The notes beneath the pieces are model-generated. The model was not told the DNA's origin, did not search any database, and worked only from the letters and a program-made list of their open reading frames with translations. 64,000 nucleotides of DNA, taken from contig NC_068569.1 in the NCBI RefSeq assembly GCF_025698545.1, positions 16,554,001 to 16,618,000 on the forward strand. Reading direction: 5' to 3'. Below, in pieces: positions 50,001 through 63,261 of the stretch. Position numbers and translations under genes: made by a program. Within the stretch, counting starts at the first letter, position 1. Each line of letters opens with the position of its first letter. The stretch is from Gossypium raimondii (lineage: Eukaryota; Streptophyta; Magnoliopsida; Malvales; Malvaceae).

Positions 50001-50913
50001 CTTTCTTAAGGGACTTGAGGTGTGATGGCAGACTCGACAGAAACTTCTTCCGATTGGCTATCATCTCCAGAAGACTTTTCTTCTGTTGTTCCAACTTTTC
50101 TAAAAGTTTGCATAGCTCTTTCCTCTGAGAAAGATAATATCCAAACGTTGGCTTAGCAAAGCAGTTTTACCCTAATTCCTTTAAACACGTTATATGCTTT
50201 ACTAAACACAGTTTTCATAACATCAAAAAAAATAGATAAAGAAAATAATATATTTATCAATTAAGCTTCGATTTAGTTAGCAAATACCTGGAATAACTCA
50301 TAATTAAGTCTCTTAAGCATCAAATTGTGCGAGCTATCATCAGACAAATTTGAACCCTTAATTTCTTCAGGCGCACCGCCAAAAAACTCCTCCTCGGATA
50401 CAAGCTCGATATCAGGATACTTAGATTTGAAATCTTTGCAAGTTTTTATAGCTTTCAAATAGTGACTCTTCTCGTACATTAAATTGTGAAGCTGCAGCGT
50501 CGTGAAATCAACCGGCGCCTTTGCGCGTTCCGTCTCTGCTTTCACTTTGTCTTCCTCCAACAATATGCTACGATTCGCCTGAAAAATAAAGAAAATCAAA
50601 ACACGAGGTTTCCATTTCAATTTTTTTTCCTTCTCTAATGGATAAATAGAGATGCGAGGGATAGAGAGGAAGAGACGAAGATAACCTGGCGGAGATTGAC
50701 GAAGTGAAGGAACATTTGGGTGACCTGTTCTCTGAGCTCGGATTTTGGTTTTTTTTCCTTTTTGACAGAGAGGATTTTGGCGACGACCGCTTCGACCGAG
50801 GCTTTGGTTTCTTTAAGCGTATCGTAAGAAGATTTCTGAGGCTTGCGCGGCGGAGCTGGTGACTCTGATCTCTCGTCCACCACCATTCCCTCCTCTATCT
50901 CTCCGTCCTCCAT
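47043..50913 (-). CDS. THO5: THO complex subunit 5 (THOC5)
   Basis: Eight exons join in frame: 50913-50686, 50578-50288, 50124-49788, 49424-49087, 48980-48724, 48389-47792, 47715-47587 and 47309-47043, all GT-AG, giving 814 residues, close to the Arabidopsis THO5 length I recall. Landmarks are YEKSHYLKAIKTCKDFKSKY and PDIELV (exon 2), the coiled-coil RKELCKLLEKLEQQKKSL (exon 3), LPPPLYVIYSQF (residues 250-270), a basic RRRKRPKR signal, HPLKIILHIYDD and LFPDDTGLDLP (exon 4). THO5 is a subunit of the nuclear THO/TREX complex, which couples transcription to mRNA export and in plants also affects small RNA biogenesis. The chosen start is the first ATG of the acidic MEDGEIEEG leader. Confidence 0.95.
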
Positions 50914-52880
50914 CTTCTTGCTTCCCCTCAGCAGCACTCTGCTTCAGTTTTTGGCTACAACAACAAATCCCAAGCAAAAAATCAGCTCCAACTTCGATTT
51001 GATTAAAACGGCGATCCCCTTAGTTGTTTCGGCCTTTCTTTGCCTTAGGGTTTGGGTATGTTAAAACTGGGCGCTCGAAGCCCAACTTTTGAGCCCAACA
51101 TTCTAAAGAGATAAAAATGAAATTTCATTTAAATGTTTTAATAAGTTGATCCAGTGGAGATTCCATCCACTGATCAGCTCATGCATATACTCCAGTGTCT
51201 CTTGCAGCCTGACCAGTGGTTTTGTTGTTGTTTCCGCCAACACGGGAGAAGGAAATATCCCTGCCTAAATCACATGAAAACCTATTATCCCCAACCACTG
51301 CAAGTATTTCCTAGGGACAAGTGCTGTGCCGTCCTTTATTAAGTTGGAATGTAGCCTGGACTTGTTCAAGGTCTGGCGATCAAGCCTGAAACTCCAACCA
51401 AAATATGGGAGTATGTGGGATAAAACTCGAATGATAATTCCTGAAAAATGTTTTTCCACGAAGCGAAGCTTGTTTGGTAATTGACTGACAGTTGATTTGA
51501 GCAATTAATTTTATTAGTTGTTGTTTATTTAAAAGTGTTTGATAAAATCTAGTTGAAAGTTAAAAGTTGATATATGTAAAATAACAAACAAAAGATATGA
51601 CACATTTTATTATTACGTATTTATTTTTTTATAATACTTTAATTTTATTTGGTGAAATTATTGAAATAAAACACTATTATCAATTAATTAAAACATTCAT
51701 TATGAAAATTAATTAGTAAATATTTTAAAATTTTAAATAAACAAATTTCTTAAGTTCGTTATTTGCAAATATTAATCTTGTGGAAATTGATAAATATTAA
51801 TAGTGTATCAATATAACTGTACACAATTATGTCATGTTCTTAGTGTATAAATTAGTGATAATTACGTCTCCGAATAAACTTGTCAAGTAACATATTTCAA
51901 TTAATATAAAGTTACATATAAAGTCATTTTACACAAGTAATTTGAAAATAAATTAAGAGTAAATAAATATTCAATAACATTTGAGAGCATGTGGCAAATG
52001 GAGTAATTTTTGAGCAAGTATGGTCAGATATATCATTTCACATATGTCATTCTCAATCAGCTGTGGAAAAAGCTGTTCATCTCTGCATTTTTTGCCTTTG
52101 AGGTTTTAGCTTAACAAATTCTTGCAAACATTCATTCACTAAACACTATAATTAGAGGGTTTGACTACTCAATCCTCCGTTTGTGCCTACATCAATTAAA
52201 AAAACCCAAAATATCATTTACCAAACACTCCCAAAATTTAAGATTTTTTTTTTTTGGAGTCAAGTAAGAAATTTTTAACCTAAGCCAAAGATTGCCCAAT
52301 TATATATAATATTTTTTTTAAAAATAATAATTATATTATTTAAATACATGGAAACATTTATGGATTGGTAATTGATATGGAGGAAGTAATTGGTATATGT
52401 GAATATATGATTAAACAATATAAATGATTAATGATATTTAGTTAAATGAATGGTGATCTGAATAAGGGAAGCATATGATTTAATAAGATAATTTCATTAG
52501 CTTTAAAAAAAAAAGAAGAGAAATGCATTAATAGGTATAAGTGCATGACTAAATTATTACATTACATTAACAGGTATAAAAATTTTGGGGTTTTAGTGGA
52601 AGGAATTTTATTTTATTTTTATAAAAATATTTCTTTTCCTTTATTTTTTAGGATTAATTTATCAATTATATAAATTAAAATGTTTCTTATAAGTCTTTTC
52701 TTTCCCGTTTCCATCTCTTCTACTAAACGCGAAGTTTTTTTTTTCATGTTTTCTACCCTTCTACTAAACATAAATGTTTTTTTCTTCTTTTTATTAACTT
52801 GAGTAGAAACCAAAAACTTCAACAATAACGAAAAAATTCCAACAAATTAGATTTTGGTTTGGGACAGAGTATATATTGGG
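50914..52880. other. Intergenic region upstream of THO5
   Basis: The THO5 promoter and leader should lie within the first few hundred bases. The part near 51.15-51.50 kb is more balanced in composition, but no protein could be recognised in it. From 51.5 kb the sequence is AT-rich. Confidence 0.5.
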
Positions 52881-53295
52881 TGGTGCCGCCTAACAGTGTC
52901 GGGAGACCACCAGTGCTACTTGACACATTGACGGTATCACTAATAATTTTTTTTTTTTGGTTTCTCTTTTTTCCCCTAGCAGCCATTTAAAAAAATAATA
53001 GTTCTGCTTAACACACCGGCGGCACCTATTAATTTTTTTTCTTTACAACATTTTTTTCTGACACAATTTCTTTTCTCACACTGGTGTCACCTGACAGACC
53101 GGCGGCACCATTTTAAAAAAATATTTTTTTCTTCACAATATTTTTTAAACTTTTTTTTAAAGTGGTGCCACCTGACAAACCGGTGGCACCATTAAAAAAA
53201 ATATTTTTTTAGTTTTTTCTCATTATTTATACTCGTATTTTCACTGGTATTTGGATACATATATGTGAGTGCCTCCTAACACAATGACGACACCA
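52881..53295. repeat. Degenerate tandem array with palindromic GGTGCCACC/GGTGGCACC arms
   Basis: About five diverged units, spaced roughly 80-130 bases apart, each built around a short GC-rich core in T-rich filler. The clearest unit (53164-53190) has GGTGCCACC, nine bases, then GGTGGCACC, a perfect 9-base inverted repeat. Others are at 52882, near 53017-53026, at 53083-53109, and a weaker one near 53269-53294. Each core could form a hairpin. The family is not recognised. Confidence 0.6.
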
Positions 53296-55476
53296 ATCAG
53301 ACATTGTAACAAACAACCCATTTACATAAATAATTCGTCTTCAACTCAATTTCGTAATTAATTACTTTTTTTATATTGTTTTAATAAAAACAACCTTTTT
53401 TTTTCTCTAGATGATGAGAGTTTTTTTTTTAATCCTTTTTCTATAATAATTCTTCATTGGCTAAGTAAACACCCAATCAAGGAAAAGGTAGAAGAAGAAG
53501 GAGCGACGTGTGAAAAGACAAAAGAAAAAGGTTTTATTTTTAAAATATGTATATATATAACATATGGCAGCACTACATTGGTCTATATTATGACGTCGTT
53601 AGATTATTGTAACATTTTTGTGATTGTTCAGGTACCAAATATTTATTGTCCATAGGTACCGAATTAAAAACATTAATGAATGAAGTATACTACATATACC
53701 AAACTACATATCAACCCTAGTCAGTCTCATTTAACAGGAGTTCATAAGGATCAAACTTGTGAAGCAATCGGTTTGTAACAATAAATTTTATAGGAGTGGA
53801 TAATAAATGAAAAAAGAAGGCTAAATTATTGAGATTGCAGTTGGTGGTTACAATTCGTGCTCCATATGCAGGTTTACTATGAATGAGTAAAGCTAGATGC
53901 AAGTTAAGGTGCAGGGAAGATTCATGAAATAAGTAAAGTAATAAATATTTAATGTTTAAAGAGATGGGTGAATATGGATGCAACAACTGGATAACCTAGT
54001 AATAAACAATTTTAACAAACAGTTGCCAACAACGTGAGAGCATGTGCTTGGTAGGAAGATATTACAGTCATGAGTAGGAATATAAAAATGGTCCCTTTGG
54101 AGGTTGGTTTCCAATAGAAAACAGAGATGATGCATGGCCTGGTTTTTCAACTTTTTTCGTGTTATGAAAAGAAGACAAATACCATCTTAAAAGGCAAATC
54201 AGATTGGGGTCAATGACTCGAGATACCACGCAATATGAACCAGAAGAAAAATATCCATTCAAATTATTGCTATCTGTGAAGTGTACCACAAAATAATTAA
54301 TTCGGGCAAAGCGACACCTGAACCTCAACCTCCTCCTCCCATCCATTCTACTCCAAAAAGGGGGTTGGGTCCATTCCTGCTTCAACCAAACACACCTAGC
54401 TAACCTCACTCACCAACAATGATAGCAACAACAATGCCGACCAGCACAAATCAATTTATTAAAAGATTAAATATCAAAATATTTGTACTGAAATCTTTTA
54501 AATCAGATTATTAATTTTTTGAATGATTAGAATGCATTTTAAAAAAAAATTAAATCACTAATTTTTTAAAGGAATTAAAAGACTGAAACTAAATTATTAA
54601 TTTCATGAAAAGAGTCAAAATAATAATAATTTTGTCATTATTCAAAAACATGGTTGCTCCTAGCAAAGTATATTATCAAACCGGGTCAGCAAATTTACCA
54701 ATTTCATCTCATGATATGTGCATATATGTATGTAAGTAGCTAAGTATAAATAGTGAGTACATATCCTTTATGATTTATTAATTAATCGTTTTATCTTTGA
54801 TTATTAGTTCTTCCGCCATTTTAATAATTTCAGTAAACATTAATTAAAAATTCAGCAGGATATGAGAAAAAGGAAGTGAGGGCTGCGAACTGCTGGCTAA
54901 TTGCTTTTAGTTTTTTTTCTTTAAATATGTACTTTATACCATTAAAGGTCACATATGCAAGCTAATAGCTTCGAGCTTCGTTGTAGGCCCCCAAGGCTGT
55001 GAGAGATGAAGAAAACTGTTAAAATTAAATATCCATGCAAGTTGTAAGCTGAGTAATACTAGTCGGATGAACGAAGATGACAGCTCCAGGTAGTGAGGCA
55101 GTTTTTTGCCCACTCAGGATGCAATGCTATGCAAGATTAAACCCTTGTTCATCAAAATTAAAATTTTATTATTTTATCAAAGGACCCCTGCATACTAATC
55201 CAAGTCAAATGATAATGTTTGGGCATCTATATAGTACAGTTAATTAATTCGGTGGAACTATGCTTTTTGTCTTTCTTACTTGTATTTGCAACCAACCAAT
55301 TTAAAGCAGTCAATAACACACATGATTTTTTATTATTATGATATAGTAAAAGTTAAGAGAGGAAGAGAGCTAATTGCGGTGAGTTTCGTTTATTATATAG
55401 TTAGAATGATTATTGATGTAACTTTAGAAACAATGTTTTATTTATATGTGGGGTTGTATTTGGATCAGCAGTTATC
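53296..55476. other. AT-rich intergenic region
   Basis: No gene or sharp repeat end could be supported. Short frames near 53.7-54.4 kb have no recognisable protein content. Confidence 0.5.
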
Positions 55477-56050
55477 ATGAGCAAGACAAGCCATCAAAAT
55501 AAAGTTGGAATTGACCCTAGATTAGAATTCCATTTATGACTTTAATACATACGAAGGTAAACCTACAAATTTGTTTCTAATTATATTTTAGTCATTTATA
55601 TTTAAAATGTTACGTTTTAGTCATTTACATTATCATTTTGTTATGAAGCGATCACTCTATACTATTACCTCCCTAACAGCAGTCCTACGTGGTAGTCCAA
55701 ATAGGTTTTAAATATCAACTTAGATGTTTAATTGCTAGGATGAAAATAGGTTGTTAATTAAATAAATTTAATTTGGACTGCTACGTAGGACATCCAAGTT
55801 GACATTTAAAACCCTTTTGGACTGCTATGTAGAATCGTCGTTAGGGAAGTAACGGAGCTTAACAGTGAGTGTCTATTTCGTAATAACAAAACAATAACGT
55901 AAGTGACTAAAACGTAACATTTCAAATATAAGTGACTAAAATATAATCTGAGACAAATAGAAGTGACTATTTTTATAATTTACCCTTATATATTCAAGTC
56001 ATAAATGGAATTGTAATTCCAACTTTATTTTGATGGCTTGTCTTGCTCAT
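55477..56050. mobile_element. Fold-back element with perfect 36-bp terminal inverted repeats
   Basis: The outer 36 bases at the left (ATGAGCAAGACAAGCC...) are matched exactly on the opposite strand at the right end, and the match continues imperfectly through about 250 bases of each arm (for example 'gttacgttttagtca', 'tttagtcac', 'ccctaac'). Only a short centre near 55.74 kb is unpaired. No coding sequence and no clear target duplication were found. A single-arm relative is at 6783-6990. This fits a long-TIR miniature element such as a Mutator-like or unclassified fold-back. Confidence 0.8.
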
Positions 56051-56830
56051 TCCCTGTTTCCATTATGATTTCTAATTTGTTGATCAACATCATTATTTCT
56101 ACTTACATTTTTATTTGTCTTTAATTTCTGAAATTATATATTTGATAAAATTTACAATAAACCAAATCATCTTTAATAAACATAAATAGAATCGATGAAC
56201 AATTCAACCAATAACTCGTAAATTAACACAGTAGTTTTATTTTTTAATATATATTTTCTTTTATTTCGAAAAATCCAAATTGAATTATATAATTCAATGT
56301 GTTAAAATGTAAGCTCCTTTTGATGGGTTTCCTTTTATAACACAAGAATTGCACCTTACCAATTATTAGCTTTGACCATCCTATTTTTCTCAAAATAAAA
56401 ATAATCATAAAATTATTGTTTTACAATACTTTCTCTATTATTCTATTAGTTAATATTAATAATTAATTATTCTTTCAAAATTTTGACATGGAAATTCAAA
56501 TTTTATTGTTCGTAATTATTTATTTTAAATATTGTTATTAAGCCAAGTGTCACTCAACTAACACTTGGGGTTGTTTAAATATATTAGATTAAATATTAAA
56601 TTTATACTATTATTTAAGGTGCTAATTGAATTGTTTCACGAGTCAACAAGGCACCAATTTAATTAAAGAAATTACGGAAATTTTCTTTCGTAATTAGAAT
56701 AAGTTGTATTATTTAATACTACTTTAGTCTTTTTATTTTAACAAAAACCAATAAAAATATACATATAGTGGTATTTGAACTCATGCCAATTGAATTGATA
56801 AAATCGTAAATATCTTAAACTTATCACTCA
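56051..56830. other. AT-rich spacer between two mobile elements
   Basis: No gene or repeat end was recognised. Confidence 0.5.
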
Positions 56831-56838
56831 ACCAAAGC

Positions 56839-57389
56839 TAAGAATGACAACAGGGCAGGGCAAGACGGGACAGGTTATTGCCCGCCCCAAACCCAACCTG
56901 AAACTTGACCAATCCACCCTAACCCCAACTCTTAAGAAAAAAATTCGCTTCGAATCCAAAATTTAATAGGAGACCAAATAAGATTGCAATTTTAATTGTT
57001 TTATTCCTTATATTAAAGCAAATAATATTATTTTTTTAGTAGTAGTAAACAACATTAAGCGAAAACAATAAAACCAAACAATTCTATGGAGGAAATCAGT
57101 ATTAGACTGTAAGATCTCTTGAAGCAAATAATATTGTTATTTTTAGTTTATATTTAAAATTTGATCTTTATTTATTTATATATTTATTTATTATCAAGAG
57201 TATTTTTGTAAATATCTCAAGACAAGGCAGGATGGATTTACCTCAAACTTGATCTTACCCTGACTATTTTATTTCTTTTGTAAGTTCACCCAACCTAGCC
57301 TGCCTGAATCTAATTTTTCAAAAAAATCCAATCCTGACAGATTGGGTTGGGTCACAACCTGTCATATTCGAGTTTTTTTGTCATCCCTA
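56839..57389. mobile_element. hAT-like non-autonomous element with perfect 8-bp target duplication
   Basis: ACCAAAGC stands on both sides (56831-56838 and 57390-57397). The ends are short inverted repeats: TAAGAATGACAA on the left, and TAGGGATGACAA when the right end is read on the other strand. Just inside are inverted GC-rich tracts ('cagggcagggcaag' and 'ggttgggtcacaacctg'). The 551-base body has no transposase frame. This combination is diagnostic of a hAT-derived miniature element. Confidence 0.85.
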
Positions 57390-57397
57390 ACCAAAGC

Positions 57398-59630
57398 TTC
57401 ATTTTGATATGTTATATACATTTTTATCTTAATATGCATAATTTATTATCTCCATTAGTTGTATATATTAACAATGTTGTGAATTGGTGTCGCAAGTCAA
57501 CTCAACACTTGATGACAATACAATGATAAACAATTGCAAACTTGTAGTGCATTTAGTATTGTTAATACGATGAATTTACGTGTTCAAATTTTATTTTACT
57601 CACAATTTAATATTTTATTTTATTTTAATATCATACATATTACATGTGTTATTGTGACTAATTAGTTTCGAACTATTTTTTTTGTATATTATTTTTAACC
57701 GAACATATGTGTTCTAAATCTGTAATTTCTACACACATACGTGTGTGATATGATTTCTAGTACTAAATAAAAGACTTTAAATTCTGCAATCATTCTATAC
57801 TCAGTGTAAATTGCAAGCGTGTACTTAAATTTGGTTCATATCAGTTTTTGTACTTTTTGGAGTTTGAAATTTTAGTCTTGACTCAAAAGTTATGGTTAGA
57901 TTTGCTATGTCAAAATTTTTATTAGTCTCAGATATATATAAGTTGTAAATTTAGTCCATTTTCTCTAATTGAATAAAATTTATCCTTAAACTTTTGAAAT
58001 TTAAAATTTCAATCGTAGATCAAACTGTAACAATTAAATCCCTTAACTAAAATAACATGACTTACATTGCATCATATATATATGTGGTAATATATTCCTA
58101 ACATAAAATATTAGAAATAATCTCAGTTAAATAAAAAAATTAATGATTATTAGTCGTATTTAAATTAAATTTTAAAATTTTAAAAATACAAAAAAATTAA
58201 AATATGAAAACCAAATTGTAATTTAACATAGTACTAGATTAATAATAGAATTTTATTTTAAATAAAAAATATTTATCTTTTATAATTTTTATATTTTTAC
58301 AATAAATTTAATGGCTTTTATTTTTAAAAATAACTTTTAATTTTAGAATTTTAAAAAATTTAATTAAATGTTGGCGTGTCATCCACATAGCAACTCACAT
58401 GTATGCATCATGCGTTGCGAACCGAATAATTAAATGATTAAATAGAGCTCATTTAACCCACTTGAACAGTTGAACTGACCTAATTCGTGAAAAACATGGA
58501 GGAGTCTATTTACTTGAAGCATTGGTGGCCTAGTGAAACACTCCAGTAAAACTAGAATTACCATGGTGAATATTTGTATTCTTAAAGGATCATGTAAAGT
58601 GTTTAGATCCCTCAATATTCTCAAACTTGTAGATATGCTTAATCTCAATTGTCGATATGATTTAAATTGTACCGTTTGATTTGGGGAGCTCAACTATAAA
58701 TGAAGATTTTTCCTCTTTCCTTTCATTTGTAATACTTAGTTGTAATCATTCAAAGTAATAGAAACACATTGAGAGCATTTATTCAAACATTTTCTTGTAG
58801 TTTTTTTGTTCACTTTTTTCTCATTCGCTTAAAAGTTTACTTCTACTTTATTTCAATGCCTTAGAAAAATTCAATTGTAAATTTTCATTATTCTAGAGTT
58901 AAACTAATTTAAGTGGTTTTGAAATTAAGTTTCTACTTAAAACCGCACTGTTTGTGAGACTTAAGTTTTAGACTCGTAATATATGTCATATAATAAAATT
59001 AAAAATAATAAATTTATTATTTATTTTAAAGTGATTTGAAAAAAATTAAATTTAAAGGTTAAGAAAACGAAAAGTTAAATGAAAGTAGGAGGAACAATCA
59101 TTATGGTATGGTAAATTTGTTTGATCAAATTTCCCAATTCTCCTTTTAACGGTTGCCTTTTTCTCCTTCTAGACATCATCATTTAATTCCGATAATTTGT
59201 CCTGCACGAAAAGAATAATTCATAATAAAACCAAGCATCTACTTATATATATAAAAACGAAATTTGTCATAGAACGTGACAACCCCGCAATTTCTCTAAC
59301 AAATGTATATCTTAAAGTCCTTATTACCCCTCTTTGATTAAATCTGAATTATCATATATGCAAGGGCTGTCAAGTCAATTTAAAGCCGGTCAAAATCCCA
59401 AGTTCTAAGACCATCAAACCCCGCAAATCGAAGGCATCAAACCCACTAATTAAGAAAAAAAACCCACTAATAAAAAAGGGTTTTAAAAAGGCTTTCGTCT
59501 TTAGCTCGAACCCGCCATATCTGACAACAGAATACAAAAAAAAAAAAAAGAAAGAGGGAGAATAAACAAAAGAAAATGGCCGGCCGACATTTGTAGAAAT
59601 AGAACTAAAGGAGTGAAGCTTTGAAGAAAA
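57398..59630. other. Gene-poor region and promoter of the remorin-like gene
   Basis: Mostly AT-rich, with a dispersed repeat fragment around 57.85-58.05 kb of the 'tagtc..ttttgaaattt' type also seen near 39.5-40.0 kb. The last few hundred bases should hold the promoter and leader of the remorin-like gene; no decisive promoter motif was found. Confidence 0.5.
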
Positions 59631-62600
59631 ATGGCGGAGCTAGGGCTTCAAGATCGAAACACAGTGAGATCAGGCTACAGAGCTGGAGCTGCGAGCCCTG
59701 ACTCCGTTATATTTACTCTGGAATCGAACTTCAGCCTCTTCTCGTCGGCTTCCGCTAGTGTTGATCGTTGCTCTTTTGCTTCCGATGCTCATGACCGCGA
59801 TTCCATCGCTTCCGAACTCTCTTTAGTAACTTCTCTAATCTTTCAACATTTTATTATCTAAATTTGTGAGTGCAGTAAGCAGAGCAAGCTGTAACTGCGT
59901 ACATTATGATCGACCATTTTTTATAAACTTGCATTTTTTTTCCTTACCTGATTTTTCTTTTTCAATTTTTTGAAAAGAGGAAAACAAAAATTGAAATTGA
60001 AATGTCAATGTTTTTTGCAGCATATGGCAGGACAAGAAAGTGGAGATCAGAATGAGAGTTTTGGTGGACCAGATCCAGATCCAGATCCAAACAAAGCTAT
60101 AACAGTCCCCAAGCACATTCGTCTCTCCAGAAAAGGAGAAAAAGTGAAAGGTACTCGAGATTTCTTTCATAAGTAGCTTCTTTTGAAAAAAGTTAAAAAA
60201 TCGAAATTGCACCGGAAAAGAAAACGAATAAGCCCAATTTTTTTTTAAATTCACTCACTGTCCTTGTCCTTTTGTCTGCCTACCCCTCGCCTCTCCCTTT
60301 TTCCCTTTCGCGACAATACGCAGTAAAAACAGAAGAAAACGGTCCAGCTCATACAGAGGACGAAACTCAACTCAGAGATTCAGCAAGAAACTCGTTTTCC
60401 CTAGCTCTTAAAGGTGTCCTTTAGTTACTTTTTAAAGTTGTATTTTTTAGCTTACTATATTTCAAAAAGTAATAATTACGAATTCTGTACATAGAGTGTC
60501 AGGACAGGAAGACGAGATCTGACGCTTTGTTGAAGAATCCTGATAGGCGAAGACCAGCTTCATTAGATCTAAATAATATCTCTGGTTTGTCTCCACGGTT
60601 GGGGACTGTGAAGAAAAGCTCTGTTGTGACACGGAAATTGGGTGCATTTCCTAGTCCCGGGACACCCAATTATCATCATAATTCGAGTGTTGGGATGCAG
60701 AAGGGTTGGAGTTCAGAGCGTGTGGCATTGCACAGCAATGGTGGAAGGAGACAGGGGAATGCTTCTGGGTTGTTGGCTTTTAACAATGGAAGGACTTTAC
60801 CTTCAAAATGGGAAGATGCTGAGAGGTGGATTTTTAGTCCTGTTTCTGGGGATGCTGGTTCAAAGCAATCTATTGTGCATCCGCAGAGAAGACCAAAATC
60901 AAAGAGTGGTCCCCTTGGTCCTCCTGGGATTGCTTACTATTCGTTGTACTCTCCTGCGTTGCAAATGTTCGATGGAGGGCATATGGGGAATTTCATGGCT
61001 GGTTCTCCTTTTTCAGCTGGTGTAATTGCAGCTGATGGTTTGACAGTTCATTCTCGTAGCCATGGTGGAGGATTTGCTGTTCAGACTGAGCCTTGCATGG
61101 GCCGTTCTGTTAGCGTACATGGATGCTCTGAGGCAGCGAATCCACCATCGTCTCAAGGTACATTTCCATCTCTATTGTGCAAAATTCCTGGTTTAGTTGA
61201 TAATATGAGCGTTGGCCTACTCCAGTTATCTCGATATTATGAGTGCCTTTTTAATTTTATGAGATCCATCACGGAAATTTCCTTCTTCATGTTTATTGTC
61301 TTGTCATCCAAATTGATAATATTAATATTAAGACTTTATATTTGATGCGTGGTCATAAACTGAAACTTGTCATTTAATAAAAATTAAAGACCTTGTATTA
61401 AATCCTAAATTTTTTTCTTGAGTTATTACCAAGTGCATACCTCTCGATATGGGAACTGTTTAAACGTTAAAGAACGTGAAAGTCAAGGCTGGTGGACATG
61501 AACAGAGTAGGCCTTTATTTCTCTACATACGCTTAGATTTATGAAACTGATGCTTCTTTTTCTTAATATGATCCATGAAATATCAAAATGAACATTCACT
61601 AAATCTAACCTTGATGTAATATCAAGAGATAGGTTGTCATCATTATGGTAATTACTAAGACTATTGTACTCTGTAAGTCATCTTTCCAATTGTTTTCTCA
61701 CCAAAGATGCAGAAGAAAACCTTGATGTCGTCAAGGATGCAGCCACTGATATTTCCCAAACGGTTTCAAGAAGAGACATGGCGACCCAAATGAGCCCACA
61801 GAGTAGCACCCACTCGTCTCCCAAAGGAAGGCCTTCTTTCTCTCCCTCTTCCCCTTCAGCTCTACCTATCATGGAACTGCAGAGCATCCATGGCTCTAAA
61901 TCATTACTGAGAGATGTGCCAGTAGATGAAAGGGTGACCCTGACTAGGTGGTCGAAGAAGCATAGAGCTCGAAACACTGGGAAGAGCTCAGAAATTGTTG
62001 ATGATTGGAGAAAGAAAGTTGTAGATACTTGTACATCAACATGGGATGTTACAGAGACAGGAAAGAGCATTTCCAAGTATGTCTACTTCACTACTACATT
62101 GCCTCTATTTTTTTTTTTTTGAAGTACAGATCAACAACTTTGGGAGTGACAATATGCCTTAAGGACTGGAGTAAGCATCCTCTGGGTTCATTTCTATAAT
62201 CAAGCACTAAAAGATACCTTCAGTAGCATGCTAAAAGTTTCCAATCAGACATTTTGTTCTCTGTTCACTCCCAATCACATTCTTCCTTGAGTAACAGCTT
62301 TAAATGATTGCAGTATAAGGATTAATTTAGGAGATATTATGAGCCTCCAGTCAGATTGTGTTGGATTTGCCTTTTGTCTTTTCTGTAGATCTTTCCTAAG
62401 AAACTGCATCCAACTTATCACTTTAAACAAGTAAATCTTAGTCTGGTTAGGTGAAAGGTTTTTCTGAAGTCTTCATGTCATCTTCAGATATCAGAAACTG
62501 ATCAATATGAGAGGACATTGGAAGAAATTGAAAATCCTTTAAAACAAGCATGGTAGATATTCAATATCAATTCGTTTCCTCCTCTTTTGCAGGATGAAAA

Positions 62601-63261
62601 GAGAAGAAGCCAAAATCACTGCCTGGGAAAATCTGCAGAAGGCTAAAGCCGAGGCAGCCATAAGGAAACTAGAGGTTTCTTTTCTCCTGAGTACTATTAA
62701 CAACTGTAGTAATCTATTTAAGTCAATGATCAACCTTGATACAGAAAAAATAAAAATCCTCTCGCAGTATGATTTAAATATTTCTTTCCGTTTCTTATCT
62801 GTCTAGCTTGCTCATTTAGGTATTAAAGCAATCATGTAACATCTTGATGAACTGGAACTGAGTAGATAGTGTCACTTGTTCTTTTACCGGCACAACTTTT
62901 GGTTTTGCTCTTAAATAGAATATACATGACAAAAACATAGACAAAGTGACAAACATGACCACTAAATATGATAATTTGTGGTGAAAATGCAACAGCTCTA
63001 GAATGACCAAAAACCTTATTTCTTCATCATTACTGACACAATGATATATTTCAGATGAAGCTGGAAAAGAAGAGATCGTCATCAATGGATAAGATAATGA
63101 ATAAACTAAGATCAGCTCAGAAGAGAGCCCAAGATATGAGAAATTCGATGCTGGCCAACCAGGCCCATCAGGTTACAAAGACCTCGCATATGGCTATATC
63201 TTTCAGAAGAACCCGCCAGATGAGTTCATTGAGTGGTTGCTTCACCTGCCAAGCTTTCTAA
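59631..63261 (+). CDS. Remorin family protein with long N-terminal region
   Basis: Seven exons join in frame: 59631-59825, 60021-60150, 60324-60413, 60495-61157, 61707-62076, 62593-62674 and 63055-63261, giving 578 residues. The C-terminal ~130 residues are the remorin domain: KREEAKITAWENLQKAKAEA, then AIRKLEMKLEKKRSSSMDKI and MNKLRSAQKRAQDM, a coiled coil. The protein ends GCFTCQAF, with cysteines suited to S-acylation, the usual remorin membrane anchor. The long N-terminal part is Ser/Pro-rich and disordered, with conserved ATQMSPQSSTHSSPKGRPSF and VTLTRWSKKHRA blocks and a small DPDPDP repeat in exon 2. Remorins are plant-specific scaffold proteins of plasma-membrane nanodomains. The long architecture matches the At1g45207/At2g02170 type, from memory. 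Exact subgroup function is unknown. Confidence 0.93.
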
